The notes: generated by a model from the sequence alone, not told the origin. Positions 42,852 to 52,695 are shown, counted from the first letter of the stretch. The stretch: DNA of 64,000 nucleotides from Fluviicola sp. (GCA_002734085.1 NVXV01000017.1:1-64000); one strand, 5' to 3'. Numbers and translations: made by a program.

Positions 42852-42859
42852 CAAAGTTA
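42852..42859 (-). promoter_or_regulatory. Candidate -7 box for yidD
   Basis: Minus-strand TAACTTTG (42859-42852) matches the -7 consensus and lies 4 nt before the GTG start of yidD, which would make a leaderless transcript. No TTTG at the right spacing is seen, so support is limited. Confidence 0.35.
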
Positions 42860-42922
42860 AGGTAATTTCAATAAGTTACGTGATGGGTAACCAAACTGCA
42901 GTCATTAGGATAGAGATGGATC

Positions 42923-43143
42923 GTGCCTACGGCACTCAGGCGTCAGGTGGATTTTAGTTGACCTAGACTTTCAAGTCTAGGTTAAGTGTTGTTCGTGCCT
43001 ATTGGCACTGAGAGCAATCTGGATCAAGTCCCAGAGGGACGACCAACTTTTAATCATGGGTGTGAACCCATGGTTAAAAAAAGCGAGAACCCTTTTTGGC
43101 GCGTGTTTTTGTCCTAAAACCGTGACAAAAATATCCTTAGGAC
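42923..43143. repeat. Cluster of REP-like palindromes (cluster 2)
   Basis: The 300-bp gap 42848-43147 between yidD and mutS has no gene I can support. Palindromes in order: gtgcctacggcac (42923-42935), a perfect 10-bp inverted repeat with 2-nt loop (42961-42982), gtgcctattggcac (42995-43008), gtcccagagggac (43028-43040), catgggt/acccatg with A/T flanks (43048-43078), and gtcctaa/ttaggac (43111-43143). The first is nearly the same as units in clusters 1 and 3. Confidence 0.68.
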
Positions 43144-43147
43144 AACC

Positions 43148-45775
43148 TCACTTCTTCTTCGACCCCGTCAACTTCTTAATCTCATTCAACTTAAACAACG
43201 CCTCGACAGGAGTCAGTGTATCGATATCCATATTTTGTACTTCATCTCTGATTTGCTCCAGAACAGGATCGTCTAATTGAAAGAAGCTCAATTGCATATC
43301 TGAAGAATTGCCCGCTTGAACAATCTTCTCCTTTTCCTTTCCACGGGAAGAATTTTCGAGTTCAGATAGCATTTTAGTTGCCCTTTGAACTACAGCGTTA
43401 GGCATACCCGCTAATTTCGCTACGTGGATACCAAAACTGTGTTCGCTTCCACCTTCGATAAGTTTTCTTAGGAACAAAATTTTTGTGCCGACCTCCTTCA
43501 CAGAAACGGTATAGTTTTTAATACGTTCAAACTTATTGGTCATTTCATTCAGCTCGTGATAGTGGGTTGCGAATAAGGTTTTACACTTCGCTTTCGGATG
43601 CTGGTGAATGTACTCCGCAATTGCCCAAGCGATAGAAATCCCATCATACGTACTTGTACCGCGACCGATTTCATCCAATAACACTAAACTTCTTGGAGAA
43701 AGGTTGTTCAGAATACTCGCTGTTTCATTCATTTCTACCATGAATGTCGATTCACCAGAGGAAATGTTGTCTGAAGCCCCCACACGTGTAAATACTTTAT
43801 CCACGACTCCAAGTTTGGCAGATTTCGCAGGGACATAACATCCCATCTGAGCCATCAAACTTATCAAAGCGGTTTGACGCAAAATCGCACTTTTACCAGA
43901 CATGTTGGGCCCGGTAATCATGATGATTTGCTGCGTTTCATTGTCGAGGAACACATCGTTTGGAATGTACTCTTCTCCAAGCTTCATCTCCTTTTCAATT
44001 ACAGGGTGACGACCTTCTTTGATGTCTAAACTATACTTCTCCGTCATTTCTGGACGATTATAGTTGTTTTGCTCCGAGATGTTTGCAAAAGCATTCAAAC
44101 AATCCAGTTGACTAATTAAGTGTGCGTTGAATTGGATGGGAGTGATGTAATCTGCCATGGAGAAAATCAACTCCTGAAATAATTGCCGTTCAAGCGTTAA
44201 AATCTTTTCTTCGGCACCTAATATTTTATGTTCGTATTCTTTGAGTTCTTCAGTGATGTATCGTTCAGCATTTACAAGTGTCTGCTTTCGAATCCACTCT
44301 TCGGGAACTTTGTCTTTGTGTGTGTTTCTTACTTCGATGTAATAACCAAACACATTATTAAAAGCGACTTTCAAACTTGTAATGCCCGTTCTTTCAGATT
44401 CGCGTTGTTGTAATTCTTCTAAATAGGATTTCCCAGAATTCGAAAGTTTGCGCAATTCATCTAATTCTGCGTGAAATCCATCCGCAATGACTTTTCCTTT
44501 TCCGACTTGTATCGCAGGGTCTTCATCCAGTTGAGTATTGATGAGTTCAATTAATTTATCACAAGGATTCAGTCGATCAACGATAGAGAGTAATGCTTCC
44601 GATTTTGTTTTCTTCAACAATTCCTGAATCGGTTTTACCTGCAACATGGTTTTGCGCAGTTGATTCACTTCTTTCGGGTTTACTTTTCCTACGGCAACTT
44701 TAGAAGCCAGTCGTTCTAAGTCATTAATATCTTTTAATCGTTGTCCCAATTCATAGCGCACCTCTTCGTTTTTCAAAAGTGCTTCAACGGCATCTAATCG
44801 TTTATTGATCGGTGCCATTTCTTTTAAAGGCAAAACAATCCATCGTTTCATCATTCGTCCTCCCATGGGAGTGACGGTAGCGTCTAGTACATTCAAAAGT
44901 GTTGATCCTCCTTCATTTTGAGAATAAATCAACTCTAAATTGCGTGTTGTAAAACGATCGAGCCAGACGTATTTGTCTTCTTCAATACGCGCGATTTTTG
45001 TGATATGGCCTAACTTGTGATGTTGCGCTTCAGAAATGTAATGTAAAATGGCACCTGCAGCGATGATTGCTTCGTCCAATTCTTCAACCCCGAATCCCTT
45101 TAAGTTTTTTGTTTTGAAATGCTTGTTTAAGTTCTCACGTGCAAAATCTTCCTGAAACACCCAGTCTTCTAATTTGAATGAGTGATACTGAGTACCAAAA
45201 CGCTCGTTGTACAGACTGCTTTTTTGTTTTGAAAAGATGATTTCGCTCGGATCAAAGCCCTGGAGTAATTTATCGATGTACTCAAAGTCTCCTTGAGCCA
45301 ACATAAACTCTCCTGTTGAAATATCCAAAAAGGAAATTCCATGAATGTTTTTTCCTAAATGAATCGCCGCAAGGAAGTTGTTCTTTTTTTGTTCTAACAC
45401 TTGATCATTCAAAGAAACTCCTGGCGTTACAAGTTCTGTTACACCTCTTTTGACAATTGTTTTTGTCATTTTTGGATCTTCCAACTGATCGCAAATCGCA
45501 ACACGTTCACCGGCGCGGACTAGTTTTGGTAAATAAACATCTATTGAGTGGTGTGGAAAGCCAGCTAATTCAATATGTGAAGCAGAACCGTTTTTTCTTT
45601 TTGTAAGAATGATTCCTAAAATGCGAGCCGCTTTGACTGCGTCTTCACCAAACGTTTCATAAAAATCACCAACACGAAACAAAAGCAACGCACCAGGGTG
45701 TTTTGCCTTGATTTGATTGTATTGTTTCATCAAAGGAGTTTCGCTCGACTTTTTTTCTTTTGCTGTTTTCGCCAA
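43148..45775 (-). CDS. mutS: DNA mismatch repair protein MutS
   Basis: An 875-residue MutS1 with the mismatch-reading FxE motif (F38, E40 in [13 protein letters not shown]), Walker A GPNMSGKS at 622-629, [13 protein letters not shown] and [10 protein letters not shown]. It binds base mismatches and recruits MutL. The start appears to be a TTG at 45775, giving a short basic N-terminus before TPLMKQYN as in relatives; an ATG at residue 16 would cut into the conserved region. It is a single-gene unit divergent from the SpoU methyltransferase. Confidence 0.97.
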   Translation of the reverse strand: MAKTAKEKKSSETPLMKQYNQIKAKHPGALLLFRVGDFYETFGEDAVKAARILGIILTKRKNGSASHIELAGFPHHSIDVYLPKLVRAGERVAICDQLEDPKMTKTIVKRGVTELVTPGVSLNDQVLEQKKNNFLAAIHLGKNIHGISFLDISTGEFMLAQGDFEYIDKLLQGFDPSEIIFSKQKSSLYNERFGTQYHSFKLEDWVFQEDFARENLNKHFKTKNLKGFGVEELDEAIIAAGAILHYISEAQHHKLGHITKIARIEEDKYVWLDRFTTRNLELIYSQNEGGSTLLNVLDATVTPMGGRMMKRWIVLPLKEMAPINKRLDAVEALLKNEEVRYELGQRLKDINDLERLASKVAVGKVNPKEVNQLRKTMLQVKPIQELLKKTKSEALLSIVDRLNPCDKLIELINTQLDEDPAIQVGKGKVIADGFHAELDELRKLSNSGKSYLEELQQRESERTGITSLKVAFNNVFGYYIEVRNTHKDKVPEEWIRKQTLVNAERYITEELKEYEHKILGAEEKILTLERQLFQELIFSMADYITPIQFNAHLISQLDCLNAFANISEQNNYNRPEMTEKYSLDIKEGRHPVIEKEMKLGEEYIPNDVFLDNETQQIIMITGPNMSGKSAILRQTALISLMAQMGCYVPAKSAKLGVVDKVFTRVGASDNISSGESTFMVEMNETASILNNLSPRSLVLLDEIGRGTSTYDGISIAWAIAEYIHQHPKAKCKTLFATHYHELNEMTNKFERIKNYTVSVKEVGTKILFLRKLIEGGSEHSFGIHVAKLAGMPNAVVQRATKMLSELENSSRGKEKEKIVQAGNSSDMQLSFFQLDDPVLEQIRDEVQNMDIDTLTPVEALFKLNEIKKLTGSKKK

Positions 45776-45866
45776 AATGAATTTGTTTGTGTTACTTTGT
45801 AGACTGTAAAAATAGTTGCTTCGTTTCGGTCAACCAACATCGATTCGAATTCATTTATCAAAATTT

Positions 45867-46394
45867 ATGAACAGAAAGTTAAAACTTTGGGAGTTAAACC
45901 GTCCAACCGTAGAAGAATTTAAAGATAAGGAAAAGTTTCCTATTATTTTAATCCTCGATAACATCCGAAGTTTGTCAAATGTTGGAGCCTTTTTCAGAAC
46001 TGCCGACGCGTTCAACGTAAAGAAAATCTACCTCTGCGGCATCACCGCCAAACCGCCCCATCGTGAAATCCAAAAAACTGCACTCGGCGCAACCGAATCG
46101 ATAGAGTGGGAGCACGTGGAAGATGCGGTCGCTTTAATCAAATCACTCAAAAAGCAAAAAGTAAAAGTTTGTTCTATCGAACAAGCCGAAAAAACAATCC
46201 CATTGAACGAATTTAAAGTGGATAATTCAGCGGAGTATGCCTTGGTTTTTGGTAATGAAGTGGATGGCGTCCAGCAAGAAGTTATTGATCGCTCTCATCA
46301 TATTTTGGAGGTTCCGCAGTTTGGAACAAAGCATAGTTTAAATGTATCTGTTTGTGCTGGGGTTGTGCTTTGGGAGTTTGTGAGGGGGTATTGA
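45867..46394 (+). CDS. SpoU/TrmH-family RNA 2'-O-methyltransferase
   Basis: A 175-residue SPOUT-fold protein (ATG at 45867; a longer TTG-started form reaches 45816, but adds an unlikely N-terminus). The three SpoU motifs are present: NIRSLSNVGAFFRTADAF, LVFGNEVDGV and VPQFGTKHSLNVSVCAGV, forming the knotted SAM site. It has no extra RNA-binding domain. tRNA Gm18 or another tRNA/rRNA ribose position are possible targets; it is TrmH-like but I cannot assign the site. Confidence 0.9.
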   Translation: MNRKLKLWELNRPTVEEFKDKEKFPIILILDNIRSLSNVGAFFRTADAFNVKKIYLCGITAKPPHREIQKTALGATESIEWEHVEDAVALIKSLKKQKVKVCSIEQAEKTIPLNEFKVDNSAEYALVFGNEVDGVQQEVIDRSHHILEVPQFGTKHSLNVSVCAGVVLWEFVRGY

Positions 46395-46463
46395 GGGGTT
46401 AAAGTAATGACGTATATGTTGTTTTTCAGTGTTTAGAAATAATTCACTAATTTCACAATTGAT

Positions 46464-46946
46464 ATGACTAAAACACTCTTTATAATTTCTTTAGTTCTAA
46501 CGATTTCATGTTCTCTTTCATTGACACACGATAACCATCAGTCAATGCAAAATATTCAATCAACTCAGATATCAAAAGATAATGTCTTTGACAAAATTTT
46601 ATTAGTTGTAAACAAGGAAATTAAATTTGAAGAAATAGCAATTACCTATGATGAATTAATAAATCAATTTTCAGATGATTTCAGAGAGAAATTTGTTAAA
46701 GATGGTGGTGATATTTTCAATAAATTACTGCCTAAATGGAGGGTCGAGTCAATCCAAAGAATAAAGCAAACTTGTCCTGGTAATGATGCTTCAATTATCA
46801 GTAGGAAAATTAATCTTGATAAATCAGACACTGAAATAAAAGCCTACACAGGAGAATTAATTATAAATTGTGAGGACAAAAGTTCAAACTTGAAGTTTTC
46901 AGCTTTTGAAATGAACGGTAATTTATATGTCACAAAGATTCAATAA
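46464..46946 (+). CDS. Lipoprotein of unknown function
   Basis: A 160-residue protein with a lipoprotein signal peptide (lipobox ISC, Cys16). The mature part is mixed alpha/beta with two further Cys (CPGND and INCEDK), which might form a disulfide. I do not recognise the family. It is alone between the methyltransferase gene (69-nt gap) and another exported protein gene (59-nt gap). Confidence 0.75.
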   Translation: MTKTLFIISLVLTISCSLSLTHDNHQSMQNIQSTQISKDNVFDKILLVVNKEIKFEEIAITYDELINQFSDDFREKFVKDGGDIFNKLLPKWRVESIQRIKQTCPGNDASIISRKINLDKSDTEIKAYTGELIINCEDKSSNLKFSAFEMNGNLYVTKIQ

Positions 46947-47005
46947 AAAGAAAAACTTTTAAGATACGTTTTACAAAAATGTTACTTACTTGAACAATCA
47001 ATAAA

Positions 47006-47950
47006 ATGAAACCCAAAAAATTCACATTCCTCTTTTTTCTGTCACTCTTTATGACATTCAAGGTCTTCTCACAAACAGATAACCTACGGATAATAATCCA
47101 TCACCAAATTCAAGAGGAAACACCTTGTTTCGTGCTAACGATATACAATAAAAGTGATACTGTTTATGCTCGAACTATATTAGATGAATATGAGGTTTCA
47201 ATTGACAGTTTAGCCAGTGGGAAGTATTTAATTAACCTAAAAAATTGCGGTTCTGAATCTGATGATTTAATTCAATCTATCACACAGAATGTTGAAATCA
47301 AACCATTTCAAATTGCAGAGCTTGTTTTTGATTTCTCCCGATATATCAATTACATCGAAGTAGATACAATTTCTTCAAACGAAATAATAAAATCGAGAAT
47401 CGAGTCTCAGTTTAGATTATCCTACTTTGATTATAGATGGAATCCTAACGGAATTAATCCAAAGTTTAACTTAGGTGTTGGCTGGTCCGGATATCATTGG
47501 AACTCCTTTTCAAAACATTTTGGTTTCTTAGTTGGTGGCGGCGCTAGTTATATGTTTGCTCCATTAAGAATAGAGCCGAGTTCCGCTTCAATCTATCAAG
47601 AAGAAGTGGAATCCAATTATTACAGTTACTTAAGCGGACAATTTGATATGAAGTTTAGGTTTTCAAGTTTAAATCAACAAAGTAAATATATTAAAGGTCA
47701 TAGTGTTTTTTTCGATATTGGTGTGCTGTACAATCTCCCTTTATACTTTAAAAAAGTAACCCGTTTTAACATTCGAGACAAAATGGTCAATAGCTTTATT
47801 CATCAGTACACAGATGCAAGAGCCTATGTCAATATTGGATTTACAAACGTACAATTTTTCGTCTCATATCGCCCTTTTGACTTTATACGTGGAGACTTTC
47901 AAGAGTTGCCTAAATACAACGCAGGGCTTAAGGTCAATATTAATTATTAA
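47006..47950 (+). CDS. Exported protein, possible outer-membrane beta-barrel
   Basis: A 314-residue protein with signal peptide (hydrophobic residues 6-21, cleavage near VFSQ). Residues 25-120 look like a small beta-sandwich. From about 125 the pattern of alternating aromatic and hydrophobic strands (LSYFDYRWNP, FGFLVGGGASYMF, YLSGQFDMKFRF, SVFFDIGVLYNL) and the last residues GLKVNINY, ending in an aromatic, suggest an outer-membrane barrel. No known family is recognised. It is followed after 11 nt by the GIY-YIG gene. Confidence 0.75.
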   Translation: MKPKKFTFLFFLSLFMTFKVFSQTDNLRIIIHHQIQEETPCFVLTIYNKSDTVYARTILDEYEVSIDSLASGKYLINLKNCGSESDDLIQSITQNVEIKPFQIAELVFDFSRYINYIEVDTISSNEIIKSRIESQFRLSYFDYRWNPNGINPKFNLGVGWSGYHWNSFSKHFGFLVGGGASYMFAPLRIEPSSASIYQEEVESNYYSYLSGQFDMKFRFSSLNQQSKYIKGHSVFFDIGVLYNLPLYFKKVTRFNIRDKMVNSFIHQYTDARAYVNIGFTNVQFFVSYRPFDFIRGDFQELPKYNAGLKVNINY

Positions 47951-47961
47951 CAACAAAACCC

Positions 47962-48390
47962 ATGTTCGACGAACTAACAAAATACAAAAACAAAAACCAC
48001 TTCTTCTATTCATCAGATCAGGATTTGAGTGATGTTTGTAATGCTCCGAAAAATGCGAGCGGGATTTATCTTGTCTATGAACTAAAAAATGGGAGAATTA
48101 AATTGGTTTATATCGGTTCTTCCGGGAAAGTTCAAAATGATGGACAAATCAAGCATCGCGATGGAGGAATGTTTGATAGGATTGTGAATGGACATCAATT
48201 TGGGAAAATTCCAAGGAAAAAATCATGGAAACAAAAGTTAATTGATGAAGACATTGATGCTTTGGATGTTTATTGGTATGAGACTGTAAATAAAGACGTG
48301 TTTGATATCCCCGCTTTTGTGGAGGCTCAGATTTTACAAAGGTTTTTAGAGGTTTATGGACGGTTTCCTAGGTGGAATGGAGTGCTGTAA
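47962..48390 (+). CDS. Stand-alone GIY-YIG domain protein
   Basis: A 142-residue protein with GIY at residues 34-36 and YIG at 50-52, 13 residues apart as in GIY-YIG nucleases. An Arg (R66) and a Glu in PAFVEAQIL may be the other catalytic residues. There is no second domain. It could be a small endonuclease of a repair, restriction or homing type. The stop codon lies inside a REP-like palindrome (48382-48394), so the C-terminal codons come from the repeat. Confidence 0.68.
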   Translation: MFDELTKYKNKNHFFYSSDQDLSDVCNAPKNASGIYLVYELKNGRIKLVYIGSSGKVQNDGQIKHRDGGMFDRIVNGHQFGKIPRKKSWKQKLIDEDIDALDVYWYETVNKDVFDIPAFVEAQILQRFLEVYGRFPRWNGVL

Positions 48391-48468
48391 GCACGGCCAG
48401 CGCATTGCAATGGCAGCAATGCCGTTGTATAAGTAATTATCCCCTTCAACCCGAGTGCCGTTAGGTAC
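48382..48468. repeat. Cluster of REP-like palindromes (cluster 3)
   Basis: Between the convergent GIY-YIG and T9SS genes: gtgctgtaagcac (48382-48394), a ggcagcaatgcc-type unit (about 48412-48423), and gtgccgttaggtac (48455-48468). Arm sequences match units in the clusters at 35.7 and 42.9 kb. The first unit overlaps the end of the GIY-YIG gene. Confidence 0.6.
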
Positions 48469-48543
48469 GATATACCTATGTAAATGACTAATTCTTTTGA
48501 TGGGTTTTTCAATTGAAATGTGTTTACCCTGTTTGTTTGTGTC

Positions 48544-49437
48544 CTACTCAACTAAAACCTTCCCACCCCCCAAAGACTTACCATTTAGTTCCAACAGCAC
48601 AAAATAAGTTCCACCCTCCAATTTAGAAATGTCAATACTTGATTTGACCAATTTATCCTCTAATACAACTTTACCATTCAAATCAATGATTTGATAATAA
48701 GTTTCACTTGGCTTGATAGTGTTGGAAAGCTCGACTGTGATATTATCACTTGCAGGATTTGGATAAAGTTTAATCTTTTCAGTTTCTAGGATCTCCGATT
48801 CAATATTTAAACTCTGACAGTCAGGAGTACCGTTGAGATAAATACAGTTTCCATCGTCGTAGCATCTTAAATCATACGAGGCTGGTTTGTCCATTATATT
48901 TTCCTGACAATAGTCGAAATAAGCAAATCCGCGTTCAACACTTCCATAATAAGAATAGAAAGTATCCACCACCGTAGAAGGAACATCGTAGCTATAAGCA
49001 ATCCATTTATTCACGCAACCATTTATAGTTACTCTGCCGGTATCAAGTACTTCTATATAAATATCTTCAGTACAAGATTGATTGACTAAACTCCAGCTAT
49101 CTCCCGGTGAAGCTTTTAAATTGATGAGCGTGTCAAACTGTGTTTGGGTGGTAAAATAGATGATGCTGTCTTCCTCATAAGTAAAAAAAGGATCTCCCTG
49201 ACTAGTGTAACCAGGAACTCCAAAATTGGAGTATTCATGTAATATTGTGACTTTGCTACACGGTTTTGTATTGACGAGGGTGTCTTTTTCAACCTCATAT
49301 GTCGTAAACCCTTCAATACCAAAGGAGAAATAATCATAGCCCCATGTTGTACCAACTGTCGCCCAATTTACATTTTGGCTAAATCCGCAAAATGAAAGTG
49401 AAAGAAATAGAATTAAAGAGAAGGATAGGAGCTTCAT
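48544..49437 (-). CDS. Secreted protein with T9SS type A sorting domain
   Basis: About 297 residues from the ATG at 49437, which gives a clean signal peptide (KLLSFSLILFLSLSFCGFSQ); a longer frame reaches 49482. The middle is a beta-rich domain with several Cys. The last 75 residues are the type A sorting signal of the type IX secretion system: KLYPNPASDNITVE, then IIDLNGKVV, IDISKLEGGTYFVLL. The protein should cross the outer membrane by the T9SS and be released or anchored. Its own activity is unknown. Confidence 0.88.
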   Translation of the reverse strand: MKLLSFSLILFLSLSFCGFSQNVNWATVGTTWGYDYFSFGIEGFTTYEVEKDTLVNTKPCSKVTILHEYSNFGVPGYTSQGDPFFTYEEDSIIYFTTQTQFDTLINLKASPGDSWSLVNQSCTEDIYIEVLDTGRVTINGCVNKWIAYSYDVPSTVVDTFYSYYGSVERGFAYFDYCQENIMDKPASYDLRCYDDGNCIYLNGTPDCQSLNIESEILETEKIKLYPNPASDNITVELSNTIKPSETYYQIIDLNGKVVLEDKLVKSSIDISKLEGGTYFVLLELNGKSLGGGKVLVE

Positions 49438-49629
49438 AGTGTGTTGTCTAAGTGTTTTTCGAAGATAAACCAAAACTGCCAAAAAGCCAAATACTAAATC
49501 ATTTTAAAACAAAAGAAATCTGAACAATCGTGTCAGGAGAATTTTCCTAAAATTATCACAAGGAACTATGAATTTTATGTTTCGTTTTTGAAATAGCTCG
49601 CTCAATGAACGAGAGATGAAAATTGTTAT

Positions 49630-49899
49630 CTATTTTTTCTCCTCCAAATCCATCTCACAAACTGGACAATGACCGGGACTATCATAGACTTTATCCCCTT
49701 CGCACTCCATCGGGCATTGGTAATTAACCTCACCTTCTGCAGCATGTTCTCCATGGTGTTCATGTTCTTTGTCTCCGTTGTGGTGATATTTACCGTGCTC
49801 AGCTGGGTCGGGTTGTGTTGTGTTTTCGTCTTCGCCGCAGCTTGATAAAATTAGACCTATTGAGAGTATTATCGTTACAGAAAATAGTACTTTTTTCAT
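49630..49899 (-). CDS. Lipoprotein with heavy-metal-binding domain
   Basis: An 89-residue lipoprotein (ATG 49899; lipobox LSSC). A His-rich linker (HGKYHHNGDKEHEHHGEH) is followed by a heavy-metal-binding domain of the CusB/YHS-like type (YQCPMECEG and CPVCEMDLEEK). It probably binds Cu, Zn or similar in the periplasm or outer membrane. It is downstream of paaD on the same strand, separated by 76 nt, so co-transcription is possible but not required. Confidence 0.85.
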   Translation of the reverse strand: MKKVLFSVTIILSIGLILSSCGEDENTTQPDPAEHGKYHHNGDKEHEHHGEHAAEGEVNYQCPMECEGDKVYDSPGHCPVCEMDLEEKK

Positions 49900-49975
49900 A
49901 ATACAAGATTTATTTCCCTTAAGAAACAAAAAAATGTAGAGACATCCAAAATTGAAGGTTGGTATTATTTAGTTG

Positions 49976-50470
49976 TTACTTCAAACACTTAAAGTAATCA
50001 AACGGCTCTAGGCAATCATTACACTTGTAGTGAGCTTTACAAGCCGTACTCCCAAATTGTGAAACCATTTTAGTGTTTTTAGACTTACATAATGGGCAAG
50101 GAACTATTGTTTTGTCTCCAAATAAAACCGATTTGTCTACTTCATCTTGTGGGGGTGCAATTCCGTACTCCTCCAACTTTCTTTTTCCCTCTTCGGAAAG
50201 CCAGTCGGTAGTCCAAGCGGGGGAAAGTACGAGTTTTACATCGACTTCCAGTTCTTCTTTTTGCAATCGTTCTTTGATGTCTTCTTCAATGACTTGCATC
50301 GCAGGACAACCAGAATAAGTGGGTGTAATCAGAATCTGCCAACGCCCATTTTTTTGCTTATTCACTTCGCGCACAACCCCAAGATCAACAACAGTTAATA
50401 CAGGAACCTCAGGATCTTTTACGTCCTCAAGGAAGTCCCAAATTTGTTCTGCCGTTATGTCTTTTGTCAT
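49976..50470 (-). CDS. paaD: 1,2-phenylacetyl-CoA epoxidase subunit PaaD
   Basis: A 164-residue protein with an N-terminal MIP18/DUF59 domain (VKDPEVPVLTVVDLGVV, then TPTYSGCPAM) and a C-terminal Cys-rich zinc-ribbon-like tail (CPLCKSKNTK, CKAHYKCNDC). PaaD helps assemble the metal or Fe-S centres of the epoxidase. It lies last in paaABCD, 145 nt after paaC with a short repeat in the gap. Confidence 0.95.
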   Translation of the reverse strand: MTKDITAEQIWDFLEDVKDPEVPVLTVVDLGVVREVNKQKNGRWQILITPTYSGCPAMQVIEEDIKERLQKEELEVDVKLVLSPAWTTDWLSEEGKRKLEEYGIAPPQDEVDKSVLFGDKTIVPCPLCKSKNTKMVSQFGSTACKAHYKCNDCLEPFDYFKCLK

Positions 50471-50540
50471 TGTGGTTTTAATATTTACAGCTACCTGTTA
50501 ATCAGGGTTGTGGCACACTTGTGTCGACCATGGCGTCGGT

Positions 50541-50576
50541 AGAGTTTCTCAGAGAAGCACAGAGGCTCACAGAGTT
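50541..50576. repeat. Short purine-rich intergenic repeat-like element
   Basis: The gap between paaC and paaD holds a run of agag/cacagag words (50541-50576) followed by T7. It is of the same general look as the 19720-19790 element and a type found scattered in many bacterial genomes. It breaks the paa operon without obviously forming a strong terminator. Confidence 0.35.
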
Positions 50577-50615
50577 TTTTTACTTATTCTCCGCTCTCAT
50601 TCTCCACTCTGAACC

Positions 50616-51374
50616 TTACCATTCCATTCCTGGGTGTGTGCGTTGCACGTATTGTAGTTCTGCGAGTAGGTATCCTAAATGTTCAGAGTGAATACCTTTT
50701 CTTCCACCGTCGAGCTGCCATTTTTCTTTTGGAAGCGAAAGCGTTGCTTCGTCCAAAACAGCTTTTATGTTGGCATCGTAAGTAGATCTAAATTCAGATG
50801 TATCACAAGCAACTCCTTCTTTGATTAACAATTCATCTACTTCGTCTTGGTAAAAGAGTTCATCAATAAAGCGTGATAAGTCAGTAACAGATTCTTGAAC
50901 ACGATTGTGAGATTCCTCAGTTCCATCGCCTAAACGAATAACCCATTCAGAAGAATGTTTTAGGTGGTATTTCACTTCCTTAATGGACTTAGCAGCAATT
51001 GCAGCAATTTGCTCGTCTTTGCTTTCCATTAAACGTTCATACAATAAGATTTGAAAATGATCAAATAAGAATTGACGCACGATTGTTTTACCAAAATCGC
51101 CATTGGTTTGTTCTACTAAGAGAACATTTTTATACTCTCTTTCGAGACGTAAAAAAGCCAAATCATCTTCGTCTCTACCTTTGTCTTCAACTTTTGCGGC
51201 GTATTGATATAATTCTGTCGCCTGACCAACTAAATCTAAAGCCAAGTTGGTAAGAGCGATATCTTCCTCCAAAATCGGGCCGTGACCACACCATTCAGAT
51301 AAACGATGCCCCAATATCAACGTATCGTCAGCGCGACGAAGTAAATATTCAAATAATGCTTCTTGCTTTGTCAT
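50616..51374 (-). CDS. paaC: 1,2-phenylacetyl-CoA epoxidase subunit PaaC
   Basis: A 252-residue helical protein of the PaaA/PaaC ferritin-like fold, with LGHRLSEWCGHGP near the N-terminus and HSEHLGYLLAELQYVQR at the C-terminus. PaaC is the structural, non-catalytic partner of PaaA. It starts 11 nt after paaB. Confidence 0.95.
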   Translation of the reverse strand: MTKQEALFEYLLRRADDTLILGHRLSEWCGHGPILEEDIALTNLALDLVGQATELYQYAAKVEDKGRDEDDLAFLRLEREYKNVLLVEQTNGDFGKTIVRQFLFDHFQILLYERLMESKDEQIAAIAAKSIKEVKYHLKHSSEWVIRLGDGTEESHNRVQESVTDLSRFIDELFYQDEVDELLIKEGVACDTSEFRSTYDANIKAVLDEATLSLPKEKWQLDGGRKGIHSEHLGYLLAELQYVQRTHPGMEW

Positions 51375-51385
51375 TGATGTAAAAA

Positions 51386-51673
51386 TTACATGTGTTTAAT
51401 TCCATCTGGAACTTCATAAAATGTTGGGTGTCTGTACGCTTTTGAGTTTGCGGGTTCAAAAAGCGGACCTGCTTCAGAAGGAGAAGAAGCCGAAACATGT
51501 TCAGACTCAACTACCCAAATGCTAATTCCTTCGCTTCTACGTGTGTATACGTCACGTGCATTTTCAATTGCCATTTCAGCATCGGCAGCTCTTAAACTAC
51601 CTGCATGTTTGTGACTTAATCCTTGTTTACTTCGGATGAAAACTTCCCAAAGTGGCCATTCTTTCTTACTCAT
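51386..51673 (-). CDS. paaB: 1,2-phenylacetyl-CoA epoxidase subunit PaaB
   Basis: A 95-residue protein matching PaaB along its length: WEVFIRSKQGLSHKHAGSL, ARDVYTRRSEG and SIWVV. PaaB bridges PaaAC heterodimers. It lies 11 nt after paaA and 11 nt before paaC. Confidence 0.96.
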   Translation of the reverse strand: MSKKEWPLWEVFIRSKQGLSHKHAGSLRAADAEMAIENARDVYTRRSEGISIWVVESEHVSASSPSEAGPLFEPANSKAYRHPTFYEVPDGIKHM

Positions 51674-51684
51674 AATATAATTTT

Positions 51685-52668
51685 TTACGAAGCTTTTTTG
51701 CGATTTGCACGTTTTTCAGCATAAGCATTTGCTGCTTCGCGAATCCACATTCCTTCTTCTTTTGCTTTTTTTCTTGCTTCAACACGTTCCTTATTACAAG
51801 GACCATATCCTTTAACAACTTGCCAAAACTCGTCCCAATTGATTTCACCGAAATCGTAGTGACCTGTTTCTTCGTTAAACTTCAAGTCATTGTCTGGAAC
51901 TTTAAGTCCAATCAACTCTGCCTGAGGAACAGTAACATCCACAAACATTTGACGTAATTCATCATTCGTGTGACGTTTGATTTTCCAAGCCATTGATTGC
52001 GCAGTGTGCTTAGAATCTTTGTCGCTTGGACCAAACATCATTAATGCTGGCCACCACCATCTATTTAAAGATTCTTGTGCCATTTCCTTTTGTTCTGGAG
52101 TACCTTGTGCCAATTTAGTTACAATCTCAAAACCTTGTCTTTGGTGAAAAGATTCCTCTTTACAAACACGTACCATTGCTCTAGCGTATGGTCCGTATGA
52201 ACAACGACAAAGTGGAACTTGGTTCATAATCGCTGCACCATCTACAAGCCAACCAATCATTCCCATATCTGCCCAAGTTAAACTAGGGTAGTTGAAAATA
52301 GATGAATATTTAGCTTTTCCAGAGTGAAGATCATCAATGGTCTCTTCACGATCCGCTCCTAGCGTCTCTACGGCACTATATAAATAAAGCCCGTGTCCAG
52401 CCTCATCTTGAATTTTAGCTAATAAAACAGCTTTTCTTCTTAAGTTGGGAGCGCGAGTGACCCAATTCCCTTCTGGTAACTGACCAACAATTTCGGAGTG
52501 CGCATGCTGTGAAATCTGACGAATCAATGTTTCACGATAAGCGTCCGGCATCCAATCTTTTGGTTCAATTTTTATCTCGTTGTCAATTTTTTCCTGAAAC
52601 TGACGTTCGAGTTTTGAAATATCTTGTTTTTCCATGACTTTAAAAATATTAGTGTTTGTTTCACTCAT
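51685..52668 (-). CDS. paaA: 1,2-phenylacetyl-CoA epoxidase catalytic subunit PaaA
   Basis: A 327-residue diiron monooxygenase subunit. Iron-site motifs are seen in SQHAHSEI (Glu) and [12 protein letters not shown] (ExxH), with a second ExxH in [11 protein letters not shown]. It epoxidises the ring of phenylacetyl-CoA using electrons from PaaE. It is the first gene of paaABCD and is divergent from the reductase genes. No paaFGHJKZ genes are in the window. Confidence 0.97.
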   Translation of the reverse strand: MSETNTNIFKVMEKQDISKLERQFQEKIDNEIKIEPKDWMPDAYRETLIRQISQHAHSEIVGQLPEGNWVTRAPNLRRKAVLLAKIQDEAGHGLYLYSAVETLGADREETIDDLHSGKAKYSSIFNYPSLTWADMGMIGWLVDGAAIMNQVPLCRCSYGPYARAMVRVCKEESFHQRQGFEIVTKLAQGTPEQKEMAQESLNRWWWPALMMFGPSDKDSKHTAQSMAWKIKRHTNDELRQMFVDVTVPQAELIGLKVPDNDLKFNEETGHYDFGEINWDEFWQVVKGYGPCNKERVEARKKAKEEGMWIREAANAYAEKRANRKKAS

Positions 52669-52695
52669 AAAGGATGTAATAAAACAAACTCCCTA

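Noticed and set aside
42560-43080. tRNA or other structured RNA near yidD (gtccc...gggac hairpin)
   Set aside because: No cloverleaf or T-loop sequence could be made; the hairpins fit the repeat families better.
43111-43143. Terminator for mutS (gtcctaa/ttaggac arms)
   Set aside because: Short stem, 19-nt loop and no T-run on the minus strand; it is more likely part of the repeat cluster.
43002-43280. A 92-codon plus-strand frame across the yidD-mutS gap
   Set aside because: It is made of palindromic repeats and the antisense end of mutS, with no family-like sequence.
48354-48551. A 65-codon minus-strand frame between the GIY-YIG and T9SS genes
   Set aside because: It runs through the REP-like units and the end of the GIY-YIG gene, and has no recognisable features.
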